Source: CBDCUQ01 sp965222835 (lineage in GTDB: Bacteria; Pseudomonadota; Alphaproteobacteria; Rhizobiales; Hyphomicrobiaceae). From it: 64,000 bases of DNA. Position 1 is the first letter of the stretch; each line of letters starts with the position of its first letter. The notes beneath the pieces are model-generated. The model was not told the origin of the DNA, ran no database searches, and worked only from the letters and a program-made list of their open reading frames with translations. Location of the stretch: contig CBDCUQ010000004.1 in assembly GCA_965222835.1 (NCBI GenBank), positions 1,364,001-1,428,000 of the forward strand. The letters run 5' to 3'. The translations under genes were made by a program, and so were the position numbers. Positions 35,493 to 44,806 of the stretch are shown piece after piece.

Positions 35493-36884
35493 TCAGAACA
35501 TCCAAAGGGACGCCATACCGAGGAAGGCGAAGAATCCGATGCAGTCGGTGACGGTCGTCACGAGCACACCGGATGCCGGGGCGGGATCCCATTGGTAGTG
35601 ATCCATCACGAGCGGGATTAGAATTCCGGCCACGGCCGCGGCGAACAGATTGACAATCATGGCCGCGGCGATCACCGCACCAAGCTCGCCGGACCCGAAC
35701 CACACAAAGACGACCGCAGCCATGATGATCGACAGAACCAATCCGTTGACCAGTCCGACCAAGGCCTCACGTGTAATCACCCGCTGGGTGTTGGATGCGC
35801 CAAGTTTGCTCGTCGCGAGCGCGCGTACGGTGACCGTCATGGTCTGCGTGCCGGCATTACCTCCCATCGAGGCAACGATCGGCATCAAGACGGCAAGGGC
35901 AACCATTTGTTGAATAGTGGCATCGAACGCCTGAATGACCAAGGATGCGAGGATGGCCGTGCCGAGGTTGACGACAAGCCAGGGTACTCGGCTCTGCGCG
36001 GTGGCGAAGACTGTATCGGCAAGGCTTTCGTCGCCGACACCGGCAAGCTTTTTCATATCCTCTTCGGCTTCGTCTTGAATGACATCGACGACGTCATCGA
36101 CGGTGACGACGCCGACGAGACGGTTGTGCTCGTCGACAACCGGCGCCGACATAAGGTCGTAACGCTCGAATTCTCTTGCGACCTCTTCCTGATCGGATGT
36201 CGCGAGCACGACATGGCGTTCGGTGTCCATCAGCTGCTCGACAGGAACGTGACGCTTCGTCCGAAGCACCCTGGATAGCTCGACCGTTCCAATTACGCGG
36301 AACCCGGGATCCACGACGAAGATCTCGGAGAATGTATCGGGGAGGTCATCCGTCTCACGCATGTAGTCGATGACCTGACCGACGGTCCAATACGGCGCCA
36401 CAGCGACGAAATCCGCCTGCATGAGGCGGCCGGCCGTCTCTTCCGGGTAATCGAGGTTGCGCTCCACGGCCGCGCGATCGCTCGTCGTCAGCTGAGCGAG
36501 AATTTCCTGCTTGTCCTCGTCTTCGAGGTTTTCAAGGAGGTAGGCGGCGTCGTCGGTTTCAAGCTCGGTGACGGCCTTGGCGAGCAGCTCGTTGGGCAGC
36601 GCCTCCGAAAGCTGGTCGCGAACGCTCTCTTCAAGCTCCGAGAGCACTTCATAATCAAAGGCGGCCCCAAGCGATTCGATCAACGCAATGCGTTCGCTGG
36701 GCTCGAGCAAGGCGATGAGATCGGCCATATCGCGGGCTGGCAGCTCGTCGGCCAATGCGCGCAGCTTGTCGCTGTCGCCGCTTTCGAGAAGAGCGGACAC
36801 CTCTAGCGCAAGCGCCGAACCGTCCAACTCGCCCGAGTCTTGAGCTTCAGCTTGGTTTGCCGGTTCTGTCATACTTGTCCGCAT
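35493..36884 (-). CDS. mgtE: Magnesium transporter MgtE
   Basis: A 463-residue Mg2+ channel. The N-terminal MgtE domain covers about 30-140, a CBS pair about 150-275 (VGQVIDYMRETDDLPDTFSEIFVVD, VVDEHNRLVGVVTVDDVVDVI), then the plug helix and five membrane helices about 290-460. The pore motif PIVASMGGNAGTQTMTVTVRAL is complete, as are the acidic residues that sense Mg2+. The start is either the ATG at 36884 or four codons later at 36872. It converges on the coiled-coil gene. The leader holds a hairpin at 36929-36952. Confidence 0.95.
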   Translation of the reverse strand: MRTSMTEPANQAEAQDSGELDGSALALEVSALLESGDSDKLRALADELPARDMADLIALLEPSERIALIESLGAAFDYEVLSELEESVRDQLSEALPNELLAKAVTELETDDAAYLLENLEDEDKQEILAQLTTSDRAAVERNLDYPEETAGRLMQADFVAVAPYWTVGQVIDYMRETDDLPDTFSEIFVVDPGFRVIGTVELSRVLRTKRHVPVEQLMDTERHVVLATSDQEEVAREFERYDLMSAPVVDEHNRLVGVVTVDDVVDVIQDEAEEDMKKLAGVGDESLADTVFATAQSRVPWLVVNLGTAILASLVIQAFDATIQQMVALAVLMPIVASMGGNAGTQTMTVTVRALATSKLGASNTQRVITREALVGLVNGLVLSIIMAAVVFVWFGSGELGAVIAAAMIVNLFAAAVAGILIPLVMDHYQWDPAPASGVLVTTVTDCIGFFAFLGMASLWMF

Positions 36885-36928
36885 CTGCCGGCCATCAGGC
36901 CGCGTTTGAGCATCCGATTCGTGCGAAG

Positions 36929-36952
36929 GCGACCCCGCATCTGCTGGGTCGC
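36929..36952 (-). other. Hairpin in the mgtE leader
   Basis: A seven-base perfect stem, GCGACCC with GGGTCGC, encloses ten bases and lies about 45 bases before the mgtE start. It could act in mRNA control but has no T run, and I do not recognise an M-box or other known Mg2+ riboswitch core. Confidence 0.3.
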
Positions 36953-37134
36953 AGCGCTTGCGGGCGCCTTAGCATAGCCTTGAGCCCATGACACGCTGAT
37001 GCCGGAAAAGCACACTCTGACCAAGCCGTGAATTGTCATGCCGGCTTGATGGCGTGTACGTTCGCCCGAACTGTGATAGGCCAGCCAGCAACCGTTGGGT
37101 ACTGCAACTGCTATTCCTTGCTCCAGTCCGAAGA

Positions 37135-38169
37135 ATGAGACCGACCTTTCTGGCCTCGCTGCTCGCGCTTTTTGCGGTCCCTGCTCTGGCGGAACCGCCC
37201 AACCTGAGCGTGCCTCTTCCCGCTGGATGCGCGGGGCGGACCGATGTCTTGGGCCTCTCGCGCGTCGTCGAAATTGATGCGACGGGTGGACCGCGCTATG
37301 GCACAAGCCAGTACAAGGGCACTCAGTTCCTTGAAGACGGCGAAGTGGTGCTGACGTTCGACGATGGTCCGGCGCGACGCTTCACGATTCCTATTCTTGA
37401 TGCACTCGACGCTCAGTGTACGCGGGCGACGTTCTTTCCAGTGGGGCGGATGGCCGTCTCTGATCCCGCAACGCTGAGAGAGATGGCGAAGCGCGGACAC
37501 ACGGTCGGCAGTCATACCTGGTCGCACAAGAACCAAGCGGCCTTGTCGTCCTCCAGAGCCAAGGGCGAGATCGAACTCGGTATCAGCGCCATATCGAAGG
37601 CGCTGGACGGGCCGGTCGCGCCTTTCTTCCGGTTTCCATATCTTGGCCACTCCAAACGGAGCCTCTCCTATCTGTCCTCGCGGAACTTGGCGGTGTTCTC
37701 GATCGACATCGACTCCCGGGACTTTCGAATTTCCAGTTCATCCGGCGTCATTAATCGGATCATGAGCCGCCTGAAAACTGAGCGAAAGGGCATCCTCCTC
37801 TTTCACGACATACACCGCTCCACGGCCAGGGCCATGCCGACGTTGCTCGCGAAATTGCGGGATAACGGTTTTAAGGTTGTCCACCTTGTCGCGAAGGAAC
37901 CGGCCGTAACCTTGCCGGAGTACGATGCACGTGCGGCCAAAATTCTCGACCGCAAGAAGCTGGTTCTAAAGAAAGAGTCGTTGCCGTCGGCTAGACGTAC
38001 GACGACGTCCAGGGGCTCGGGCGAGGAGCTGCCATGGCTCAACGGGGAGAAGCCCAAGGCTTCCGGCGCGGCCAAACCAAAGCGGACGTCGAAGTCCCAG
38101 GCGAAGCAGAGCCGTGATTGGCCTCCGCAGGACGCGGACCGCTGGCAAATCCGCTCGTACGGCGACTGA
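37135..38169 (+). CDS. Secreted polysaccharide deacetylase (NodB domain), copy 1
   Basis: A 344-residue secreted or periplasmic enzyme. The signal peptide is about 1-20 (MRPTFLASLLALFAVPALAE). The NodB domain (about 75-265) carries VLTFDDGP, the metal histidines in GSHTWSHKN and the RFPYLG motif, and ends with GILLFHDIH. Such enzymes remove acetyl or N-acetyl groups from chitin-like or cell-wall polymers. The last 60 residues are Lys/Arg/Ser-rich and not part of the domain. The ATG at 37135 is chosen because the signal peptide starts there. It forms a tandem pair with the next gene, which shares the CxGRxD/LGxSRVVEID opening after the signal peptide. Confidence 0.9.
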   Translation: MRPTFLASLLALFAVPALAEPPNLSVPLPAGCAGRTDVLGLSRVVEIDATGGPRYGTSQYKGTQFLEDGEVVLTFDDGPARRFTIPILDALDAQCTRATFFPVGRMAVSDPATLREMAKRGHTVGSHTWSHKNQAALSSSRAKGEIELGISAISKALDGPVAPFFRFPYLGHSKRSLSYLSSRNLAVFSIDIDSRDFRISSSSGVINRIMSRLKTERKGILLFHDIHRSTARAMPTLLAKLRDNGFKVVHLVAKEPAVTLPEYDARAAKILDRKKLVLKKESLPSARRTTTSRGSGEELPWLNGEKPKASGAAKPKRTSKSQAKQSRDWPPQDADRWQIRSYGD

Positions 38170-38319
38170 GCAGCCCACTCTTGCTTCTATCTGCCGGTGT
38201 GGGCGATGCACGGGAACACCACTTTTCTTTGAGAATGCGCGGGGGCCTGCCGCCAGCCCTTGTACCGTCGCTCCAAATCGCGGACAGTCACCTTACAATT
38301 GCGCGGTTAGGATCAGGAC

Positions 38320-39405
38320 ATGCGCGTCGTTATGATCTTGATTGGGATGCTCATCGGCATCCCCTCGTCGTACGCCACAGGCACCTGTCCCGATGGCAGA
38401 GATGGCTTGGGTGTTTCACGGGTGGTCGAGATCGATACGTCAAACGGACCACTTTACGGGGATATGACCAAATATGTTCGGGAAGAGAGCTTCCTTGGTC
38501 CGAAGGAGGTAGTGCTAACCTTCGATGACGGCCCCATGCCTCGGATCACGAAATCGATCCTCGACACGCTCGATCGGTTTTGCACTAAGGCCACCTTTTT
38601 TTCCGTTGGCCGCATGGCGATGGCCTATCCGGCGACCGTCAAGGAGATCGTAGCGCGCGGCCATACGCTTGGCACGCACACCTGGTCTCACCCGCTAAAC
38701 TTGAAGCGGCTATCCCTCAAACGAGCCAAGGATCAAATCGATCGAGGTTTTGCTGCCGTGTCGCTTGCGGCCGGACAGGACATTGCGCCCTTCTTCCGTT
38801 TTCCGGGGCTTAGCGATTCAAACCCGCTGCTTGCGCACCTTCAGTCACTGGGCGTCGCGAGCTTTACCGTTGATGTCGTCTCGAACGATAGCTTCATTTC
38901 GAGTTCACGGCGGGTGGCCGATCGCACGGTGCGTCTGACGGTCGCCCGGCAAGGCGGCATTCTACTCTTTCATGATATCAAGCGATCGGCCGCCAAGGCT
39001 TTACCCAGCATCCTCGCCCGTCTCAAGGCGAAGGGGTACAAAGTCGTGCACATCAAGCCTAAATCGACGATGGCGCGCGTCATTAGTTACGATAATGTGT
39101 TGAAGCCCATGCTTGCAAAGAAGCTCAGAAAAAAGAAGGGCGGTTCTACATCAGGATCGGACGCTTCGCGTGACGTTGTTGCTGCGCAGGAGGCAGCCGG
39201 CTCGGCAGGGCAGCCCGGCCCTCCGGTCACACGTCTTGCTCCAGCTGCGCGACCGCGGGTTTCAGCGGCAAGACCTGCACAAGAGGGGGGCCAACGCGCC
39301 AAAACGTCTGTGCGTAAGACAGCGTCACGCAAGCCCGCACGGGTCTACCGAAGGAAGAAGAAACCGCAGGAGCCTGATCTCTTCGACTTCGATTTCGGGT
39401 TTTAG
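38320..39405 (+). CDS. Secreted polysaccharide deacetylase (NodB domain), copy 2
   Basis: A 361-residue paralog of the previous gene. A short signal peptide (MRVVMILIGMLIGIPSSYA) is followed by the same LGVSRVVEID region. The NodB motifs are VLTFDDGP, GTHTWSHPLN and FRFPGLSD, with GILLFHDIK closing the domain about residue 225. The third motif has G-L-S where copy 1 has Y-L-G. The tail (about 265-361) is Lys/Arg/Ala/Pro-rich, ending in an acidic DLFDFDFGF. The two copies have diverged so much in the tails that they probably act on different sites or polymers. The start ATG has no strong ribosome site. Confidence 0.9.
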   Translation: MRVVMILIGMLIGIPSSYATGTCPDGRDGLGVSRVVEIDTSNGPLYGDMTKYVREESFLGPKEVVLTFDDGPMPRITKSILDTLDRFCTKATFFSVGRMAMAYPATVKEIVARGHTLGTHTWSHPLNLKRLSLKRAKDQIDRGFAAVSLAAGQDIAPFFRFPGLSDSNPLLAHLQSLGVASFTVDVVSNDSFISSSRRVADRTVRLTVARQGGILLFHDIKRSAAKALPSILARLKAKGYKVVHIKPKSTMARVISYDNVLKPMLAKKLRKKKGGSTSGSDASRDVVAAQEAAGSAGQPGPPVTRLAPAARPRVSAARPAQEGGQRAKTSVRKTASRKPARVYRRKKKPQEPDLFDFDFGF

Positions 39406-39450
39406 AAAAAGGCCGAGCCCTGACGGTGCAAGGCTCCATTTCGGAGTTTA

Positions 39451-39537
39451 TGGTGCGGTTGAGAGGACTCGAACCTCCACACCGTTTCCAGTGCTACCAC
39501 CTCAAGGTAGTGCGTCTACCAATTCCGCCACAACCGC
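39451..39537 (-). tRNA. tRNA-Leu (anticodon GAG), CCA encoded
   Basis: A type II cloverleaf on the minus strand from 39537. The acceptor GCGGTTG pairs with CAACCGC, the anticodon stem CTACC/GGTAG encloses TTGAGGT giving anticodon GAG, the long variable arm is present, and the T loop is TTCGAGT. CCA is encoded at the end. Length 87 bases. Confidence 0.95.
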
Positions 39538-39800
39538 ATAGAGCCCATCGAGACGGTCCCTTCTCAATGGGCAACTGGAAACCGCGCCTCAGGTGCGGCT
39601 CCTTTGAGGTCGCCCGAACTAACAGAGCGCGGGGGGTCTGGCAAGCCTCTACGCGGCTCCCCAATGTCGAAGGCGGCGCAAGTTGGCACATGCCGAGACA
39701 TGGCCTTGACAATAGGGACTTGGATCAGCGCTCAATCGCCACCACGTTCTATGGGCAAGGGCCTTTGGCGCGGCCCAGGGTCGCGTGGGAGCCAGCAGTC

Positions 39801-40541
39801 ATGACGGACAGGTCACCTCATTCTGTTACCTGGGCGGTGAGCGATACGACGGTCCCCTACTCGGATGCCGTCGCGTTCATGGAAGAACGCGCTGGCGCGA
39901 TCTTCTGTGGTCGTGCGTCGGAGATGGTTTGGTTGCTGGAACATCCCTCGCTGCTGACCGCGGGGACGCGCGCTAAGCCTGAAGATCTTCTTGATCCGGG
40001 CCGTCTGCCCGTTTTCACGACCGGACGCGGCGGCGAATTCACCTACCATGGCCCCGGGCAGCGCGTGGCCTATGTGATGCTCGACGTGCGCCGGCGGTTT
40101 GGGGGGGACGTGCGCGCCTTTGTCTCGACGCTTGAGGATTGGGTCATCGCGACGTTGGCCCGGTTCGCCGTACGTGGGCGGAGACTAACAGGACGCACCG
40201 GTGTGTGGGTTGATCCGGGTTCTGGCTCACGATTGCCCGATGAAGCCAAGATCGCGGCGCTTGGCCTGCGTATCCGCCGTGGCGTGAGCTTTCATGGCGT
40301 CGCCCTCAATGTTGCGCCTGACCTTTCCTTCTACGACAGCATCGTGCCGTGCGGGATCCACGACCGCGGTGTCACCAGTCTCGCCGAATTGGGCGTGACG
40401 GCCTCGCTGCAGGATGTTGATCGCGCGCTCAGAAAGACATTTGAGAGTCTGATTGCGCCTGTTGAAGATGTCAGGGCGCCTGCGGGTGCGGAGAACGTCG
40501 CAATATTCGCCACGCAAGAACAGCGCGCCGGGCCCTCGTAA
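39801..40541 (+). CDS. lipB: Octanoyl-ACP:protein N-octanoyltransferase LipB
   Basis: A 246-residue enzyme that moves octanoate from ACP to lipoyl domains at the start of lipoate synthesis, in the cytoplasm. The catalytic cysteine is C184 in VPCGIHDRGVTSL and the lysine is K150 in DEAKIAALGLRIRRGVSFHG. Substrate-site residues are seen in TGRGGEFTYHGPGQRVAYVMLDVRR. The ATG at 39801 is used because the upstream part of the frame crosses the tRNA-Leu gene and has no similarity; GGGAG lies nine bases upstream. A short hairpin follows at 40538-40558. Confidence 0.95.
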   Translation: MTDRSPHSVTWAVSDTTVPYSDAVAFMEERAGAIFCGRASEMVWLLEHPSLLTAGTRAKPEDLLDPGRLPVFTTGRGGEFTYHGPGQRVAYVMLDVRRRFGGDVRAFVSTLEDWVIATLARFAVRGRRLTGRTGVWVDPGSGSRLPDEAKIAALGLRIRRGVSFHGVALNVAPDLSFYDSIVPCGIHDRGVTSLAELGVTASLQDVDRALRKTFESLIAPVEDVRAPAGAENVAIFATQEQRAGPS

Positions 40542-40582
40542 CGCCTCTCCGACGTTACAGCATGACAAAAGCCCAACGCGGT

Positions 40583-40924
40583 TTAAGGGCGCGGCGACGT
40601 CGTACTTGGAGGGGCGCCAGGAGGCGGTATCGCGGTCGCGTCGAGATCTTCGCCCCACAGCAATCCGTCTTCGATGGTCGTGATGTCGGAGGCTTCCACC
40701 TTAAAAGGATCGCCGCCATCCGCCCCAAGGTGAATGAGGCAACCCTCAAGGCAGATACCCTCCAAGACGGCGCCGGGATTGAGGACATGATCCTGCCGCT
40801 TGCCCTTTTCCTCTATAGTTAGGCTGCGCGGAATTTTATCGAGGTTGGTCACGCTGGCCGCTTCAGCGGTTGCCGTCGTGAGAGACGCCGCCATGACAGC
40901 CGCCGCGCACAATCTAAGTGACAT
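40583..40924 (-). CDS. Small secreted protein, unknown function
   Basis: A 113-residue protein with a signal peptide about 1-22 (MSLRLCAAAVMAASLTTATAEAA). The mature part holds LTIEEKGKRQDHVLNPGAVLEGICLEGCLIHL, with a close cysteine pair CLEGC, and a proline/threonine-rich end. Similar proteins are found next to lipB and elsewhere in Hyphomicrobiales as hypotheticals. GGAGG eight bases before the ATG supports the start at 40924. It converges on lipB. Confidence 0.7.
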   Translation of the reverse strand: MSLRLCAAAVMAASLTTATAEAASVTNLDKIPRSLTIEEKGKRQDHVLNPGAVLEGICLEGCLIHLGADGGDPFKVEASDITTIEDGLLWGEDLDATAIPPPGAPPSTTSPRP

Positions 40925-41080
40925 TCTGGGCACCTCCCGAGCGTAAGGAGCCGGTATCGAAGAGACGGGTTAACGGTATGGGCAGTGTTATCGAAGCCTG
41001 TGGCAAGCTCAAGATTACCTATGCTGTTGTTTGTGTAGGTGCCTTCGTAACGGCACCTCTTTTCGCATGCTCCTTGGCCG

Positions 41081-41368
41081 CTATGCGGTCGGTCGCACTT
41101 CGAAGCCGTACCACGCCTCAACTGGTGCGTCATGAGGCTCCACATCAGTGACCTCGGAATATGTTGGCCCTGCGCGGCAATCGGCAAGCATTTGTGCGAT
41201 GGTTGCGGCCGGCCCCTGAAGGACCGCCTCGACGGTCCCGTCGCGCCGGTTGCGCACCCAGCCCAATAGGCCAAGCTCGCGTGCCCGGTTTGCGGTCCAG
41301 GCCCGGTAGCCTACCTCTTGCACCAGGCCGCGGATGACGACGCGGCGGGCGATGGTTGGTTCGGACAT
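41081..41368 (-). CDS. acyP: Acylphosphatase
   Basis: A 95-residue acylphosphatase, which hydrolyses carboxyl-phosphate bonds such as acetyl phosphate. The phosphate loop is GLVQEVGYRAW with the catalytic arginine (about R22), and the catalytic asparagine is in GWVRNRRDGTVEAV (about N40). Length and fold order are normal. It starts 62 bases after the pccA gene on the same strand and may share its transcript. The context with a carboxylase may be coincidental. Confidence 0.95.
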   Translation of the reverse strand: MSEPTIARRVVIRGLVQEVGYRAWTANRARELGLLGWVRNRRDGTVEAVLQGPAATIAQMLADCRAGPTYSEVTDVEPHDAPVEAWYGFEVRPTA

Positions 41369-41430
41369 GGGCGGACCTCATAGGCGAGCGGCGCCGTTAC
41401 CAGGGCCATTATCCGCAGCAGCTGTCGGCG

Positions 41431-43449
41431 CTACACAAACTCCAGGATGACAGCATCGACGGCGAGACTGTCGCCCGGCTTGGCATTGACTTTTTTCACG
41501 ACGGCGTCGCGTTCGGCCCGGAGAATGTTCTCCATTTTCATGGCCTCAACGATGGCCAAGTTGTCGCCGGCCTTCACGTCTTGTCCTTCGCTAACATTGA
41601 TCGACTTCACCAAGCCCGGCATCGGGCAGAGCAAGAACTTGGTCAGGTCGGGGGGAACCTTTACGGGCATTAAGTCTGCGAGGGCCGCTTCGCGCTCCGT
41701 GTAAACATAGGTGTCGGCCTTGATGCCGCGATGTTGCAGCCCGTAGCCGTTAAGCACCGGCCGGACCTGAACCGAAATCGAGTCACCACCAACTCTTCCG
41801 CGCCAGACAGGCTCACCGGGACGCCAGTCCGTTGCGACCTCCTTGGTCTCGCCGCGTTCACCGCTCTCTGACAGGAAAGTCACGTAGACCAGGTCCGGTT
41901 CGCCACCAGCCATCTCGAGCAACTGGCTCTTTCCGTCCAGCCTCACCACGCGCCGCTTGGCAAACTTGACAGGGTCGCCTGTCATTTGATGGGTGATTTC
42001 GCGCCGCCGCGTATTCGAGAGATGGTCAATTGCCGCGGCTACGGCCGCCAGTGACAGGAATTCGTCGCCTTCGGCAGGGCGTGAGGTGAAGCCATCGGGG
42101 AATTCTTCCTTGATGAAGCCGGTCGAAATCTTGCCCGAGCGCCATCGCGGATGCTGCATCATCGCGGCCAAGAACGGCACGTTGTGGGCGATGCCGTCGA
42201 TATAGAAAGCGTCCAGACCGTCGGCCTGGGCGTCGATGGCTTCTAAGCGTGTCGGTGCGTGGGTGACGAACTTGGCGATCATCGGATCGTAAAACATCGA
42301 GATCTCGCCGCCCTCGTACACGCCCGTATCGTTGCGGGTCGTGACGTTTCCTTTGACACCTTCTTCGGGCGGGCGGTATTTCACGAGCCGCCCGATGGAC
42401 GGCAGGAAGTTGCGGAATGGATCCTCGGCGTAAATACGGCTTTCAACGGCCCAACCGTTGAGCTTGATATCGGATTGCCTGATGCCGAGTTTTTCACCTG
42501 CGGCTACGCGAATCATTTGTTCGACGAGATCGACGCCGGTTACGAGCTCGGTGACCGGGTGTTCGACCTGGAGGCGCGTGTTCATCTCGAGGAAGAAGAA
42601 GCTTCGGTCCTGACCGGCAACAAACTCGACGGTGCCGGCGCTGTCGTAATTGACAGCCTTGGCTAGAGCGACAGCTTGCTCGCCCATGGCTCTGCGCGTT
42701 CTTTCGTCGAGCAGCGGAGAGGGCGCTTCCTCAAGCACCTTCTGGTTCCGGCGCTGAATCGAGCACTCGCGCTCGCCGAAGTAGACGACGTTGCCGTGCT
42801 TGTCGCCCATCACCTGAATTTCGATGTGCCGCGGGTCCTCGATGAACTTTTCAACGAAGCACCGATCGTCGCCGAACGACGATTTTGCTTCTGAACGGGC
42901 CAGCTCAAAACCCTCGGCGGCCTCGTCCTTGTTGTAGGCGACGCGCATGCCCTTGCCGCCACCGCCGGCGGAGGCTTTGATCATGACGGGGTAGCCGATC
43001 TCTTCGGCGATCTTCACGGCGTGGGCGGCGTCTTTGATCTCGCCCATATAGCCCGGGACCGTCGACACCTTGGCGGCCGCTGCCGCCTTCTTGCTTTCGA
43101 TCTTGTCGCCCATGGCCGCGATGGCCTTGGGATTGGGACCAATGAAGACGATCCCGTTCTCTGCCAGGGCGACAGGGAAGGACTCACGCTCCGAGAGAAA
43201 CCCGTAACCGGGATGGACGGCTTCGGCGCCCGTCCTTTTGCAGGCGTCGAGAATCTTTTCGACGACCAGATAGGACTGAGCGGCCGGCGGTGGTCCTAAG
43301 TGAATGGCTTCGTCGGCCATTTCCACGTGCATTGCGTCCCGGTCGGCGTCGGAATAGACCGCCACGGTCTTGATGCCCATTTTCTTGGCAGTCTTCATCA
43401 CGCGGCAAGCAATCTCGCCACGATTCGCAATCAGGATCTTCTTGAACAT
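41431..43449 (-). CDS. pccA: Propionyl-CoA/acyl-CoA carboxylase alpha subunit (biotin carboxylase plus carrier)
   Basis: A 672-residue biotin-dependent carboxylase subunit. The biotin carboxylase domain (about 1-445) has MFKKILIANRGEIACRV, the ATP grasp loop SAGGGGKGMR, ERECSIQRRNQK and EMNTRLQVEH. A BT-like linker domain follows, and the biotin carrier at the end has the carboxylated lysine K638 in EAMKMEN. This fused layout with linker is that of PccA. It would fix bicarbonate to biotin for propionyl-CoA conversion to methylmalonyl-CoA; the beta subunit gene is not in the window. GGGG precedes the ATG. Confidence 0.92.
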   Translation of the reverse strand: MFKKILIANRGEIACRVMKTAKKMGIKTVAVYSDADRDAMHVEMADEAIHLGPPPAAQSYLVVEKILDACKRTGAEAVHPGYGFLSERESFPVALAENGIVFIGPNPKAIAAMGDKIESKKAAAAAKVSTVPGYMGEIKDAAHAVKIAEEIGYPVMIKASAGGGGKGMRVAYNKDEAAEGFELARSEAKSSFGDDRCFVEKFIEDPRHIEIQVMGDKHGNVVYFGERECSIQRRNQKVLEEAPSPLLDERTRRAMGEQAVALAKAVNYDSAGTVEFVAGQDRSFFFLEMNTRLQVEHPVTELVTGVDLVEQMIRVAAGEKLGIRQSDIKLNGWAVESRIYAEDPFRNFLPSIGRLVKYRPPEEGVKGNVTTRNDTGVYEGGEISMFYDPMIAKFVTHAPTRLEAIDAQADGLDAFYIDGIAHNVPFLAAMMQHPRWRSGKISTGFIKEEFPDGFTSRPAEGDEFLSLAAVAAAIDHLSNTRRREITHQMTGDPVKFAKRRVVRLDGKSQLLEMAGGEPDLVYVTFLSESGERGETKEVATDWRPGEPVWRGRVGGDSISVQVRPVLNGYGLQHRGIKADTYVYTEREAALADLMPVKVPPDLTKFLLCPMPGLVKSINVSEGQDVKAGDNLAIVEAMKMENILRAERDAVVKKVNAKPGDSLAVDAVILEFV

Positions 43450-43696
43450 CGCCCCGGTCGTCCCGTCGTGTCTGGAATGGTGCCGGCGAACAGCCGGTGG
43501 GGTGTTCTAGACGGGCCGGGAGCGCCCGTAAACTGGGCAATTGGCGGCTCCGGGGCCAAACCCCACTGCCATAAGCGTTCCTGGCCTGCCTTAACAGGTC
43601 CAATGGGCGGGTTAGACGTGGAATTGGCCGCACCGCGGCGGGCTATTACCGCCGCCTTTTGGGTTGGGCATCGGTTACCGCTGTTCCTGGTGTGGC

Positions 43697-44704
43697 TTAG
43701 GCGGCCTGGGCGTGCCTGGCCACGAACTCCTGAAGCTTGGGATGTATTTTGGGGCTTTCCTTGAACAGGAACGCAATCAGCGCCTGCTCATTCGCGGTGA
43801 TGCGGCCGTCGCGCCCAAGGCGCTCGATAAGCCACTCGGCTTCGCCCTCGGTGATTTCTTCGTTGGTGATGATTTCGATGCGCTGACGCTCCAGCCGGGC
43901 CAGTGCTTGTTCTTCCGGGCTTTGCTCGCGGAAGAAAGACCAAATCGAGCTCAGGCTCGCATCGGCCATTGCCGAGGCGACGGAACCGGGCGAAAGGTCG
44001 CCCCGCCTGTCAAGCCATTCTTCGCGCCTTAAGGCCTCCTCACGGGTCGGAACCGCATATCCGGAGTTGGCCATCAGGACATTGGCGATGGCCTTCACGA
44101 AGAGATCGGTCCATGCCGGGTTGAGGTGCGTGTCTCCGACTGCGTCGTTAATATCGAATAGGATCTCAGCTTCGGCGCGGGTCACGGCGACGTGGCCGTC
44201 GCCACCGAACGCGTACAGAATGCGCCGCAGCAGCTCGACTTCCGTCTCACCGATTTCGCCTTTTGACAGTTGACTGCCGCAACGTAGCGGTCCGCTGCCG
44301 TTGATGACCGCCTCTTTGACCTGGGCAAGGGCGAAGTGCACGAGGCTCGCCGGCGACCAGCGGGCCTTGTCGAGAACGTTGATCAGGAGGTCCAACTCGG
44401 TCTTGCTATCGACGCGGCCGTCCTTGGAGATGTGCGCGATGAGCCAGCTGGCGTTGTTGGCGTTGATGTAACCGTCGGGCTCAGCTTGGTTGACGATATA
44501 GTCGGTGATCGCCTCGACGAAGAATGGCGGCCAAACCGGATCCTGCACCGATGACGCTTCGTTGATGGCGAAGAGCATCTCGGCCTCGTCTGCCGAGATC
44601 GTTCCGTCTTCGTAATAGGCCGCCCGCAACTTCAGGACGTCGATGTCCTTGATGCTGCCCCTTTGAATAATCTCGTCTATTCCGGCCGACTTCAGCGCGC
44701 CCAT
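43697..44704 (-). CDS. Duplicated EF-hand-like protein, unknown function
   Basis: A 335-residue protein with no signal peptide or membrane segment. It shows a two-fold internal repeat. Each half has a segment with AExLFxIN and NPAW/DPVW-xxFFVxAI, then WLIxxIxxDGRV or WLIERLGRDGRI. The half-repeats lie about residues 20-115 and 145-325. DGRV/DGRI, DGHV and DGYI sequences resemble calcium-loop ends, and several have D or N three to five residues upstream. A GTG four codons upstream is also possible, but GGGGTG precedes the ATG at 44704. The gene is single and downstream of the MgtC/DUF4010 gene. The function cannot be stated. Confidence 0.7.
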   Translation of the reverse strand: MGALKSAGIDEIIQRGSIKDIDVLKLRAAYYEDGTISADEAEMLFAINEASSVQDPVWPPFFVEAITDYIVNQAEPDGYINANNASWLIAHISKDGRVDSKTELDLLINVLDKARWSPASLVHFALAQVKEAVINGSGPLRCGSQLSKGEIGETEVELLRRILYAFGGDGHVAVTRAEAEILFDINDAVGDTHLNPAWTDLFVKAIANVLMANSGYAVPTREEALRREEWLDRRGDLSPGSVASAMADASLSSIWSFFREQSPEEQALARLERQRIEIITNEEITEGEAEWLIERLGRDGRITANEQALIAFLFKESPKIHPKLQEFVARHAQAA

Positions 44705-44806
44705 AAGACACCCCACGTGTTCTAAAACTGAACACGGCGAGCCTAGGAAGTTAACCTTACCAATCGGCTAACAAATTCCGGAACCTGCTTGCGTGGGGTG
44801 CCTCAA

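Noticed and set aside
36885..37134. Mg2+ riboswitch (M-box) before mgtE
   Set aside because: Only a simple hairpin is visible; the conserved M-box core could not be found.
40538..40558. Hairpin GTAACG...CGTTAC between lipB and the convergent gene
   Set aside because: Weak six-base stem without a T run.
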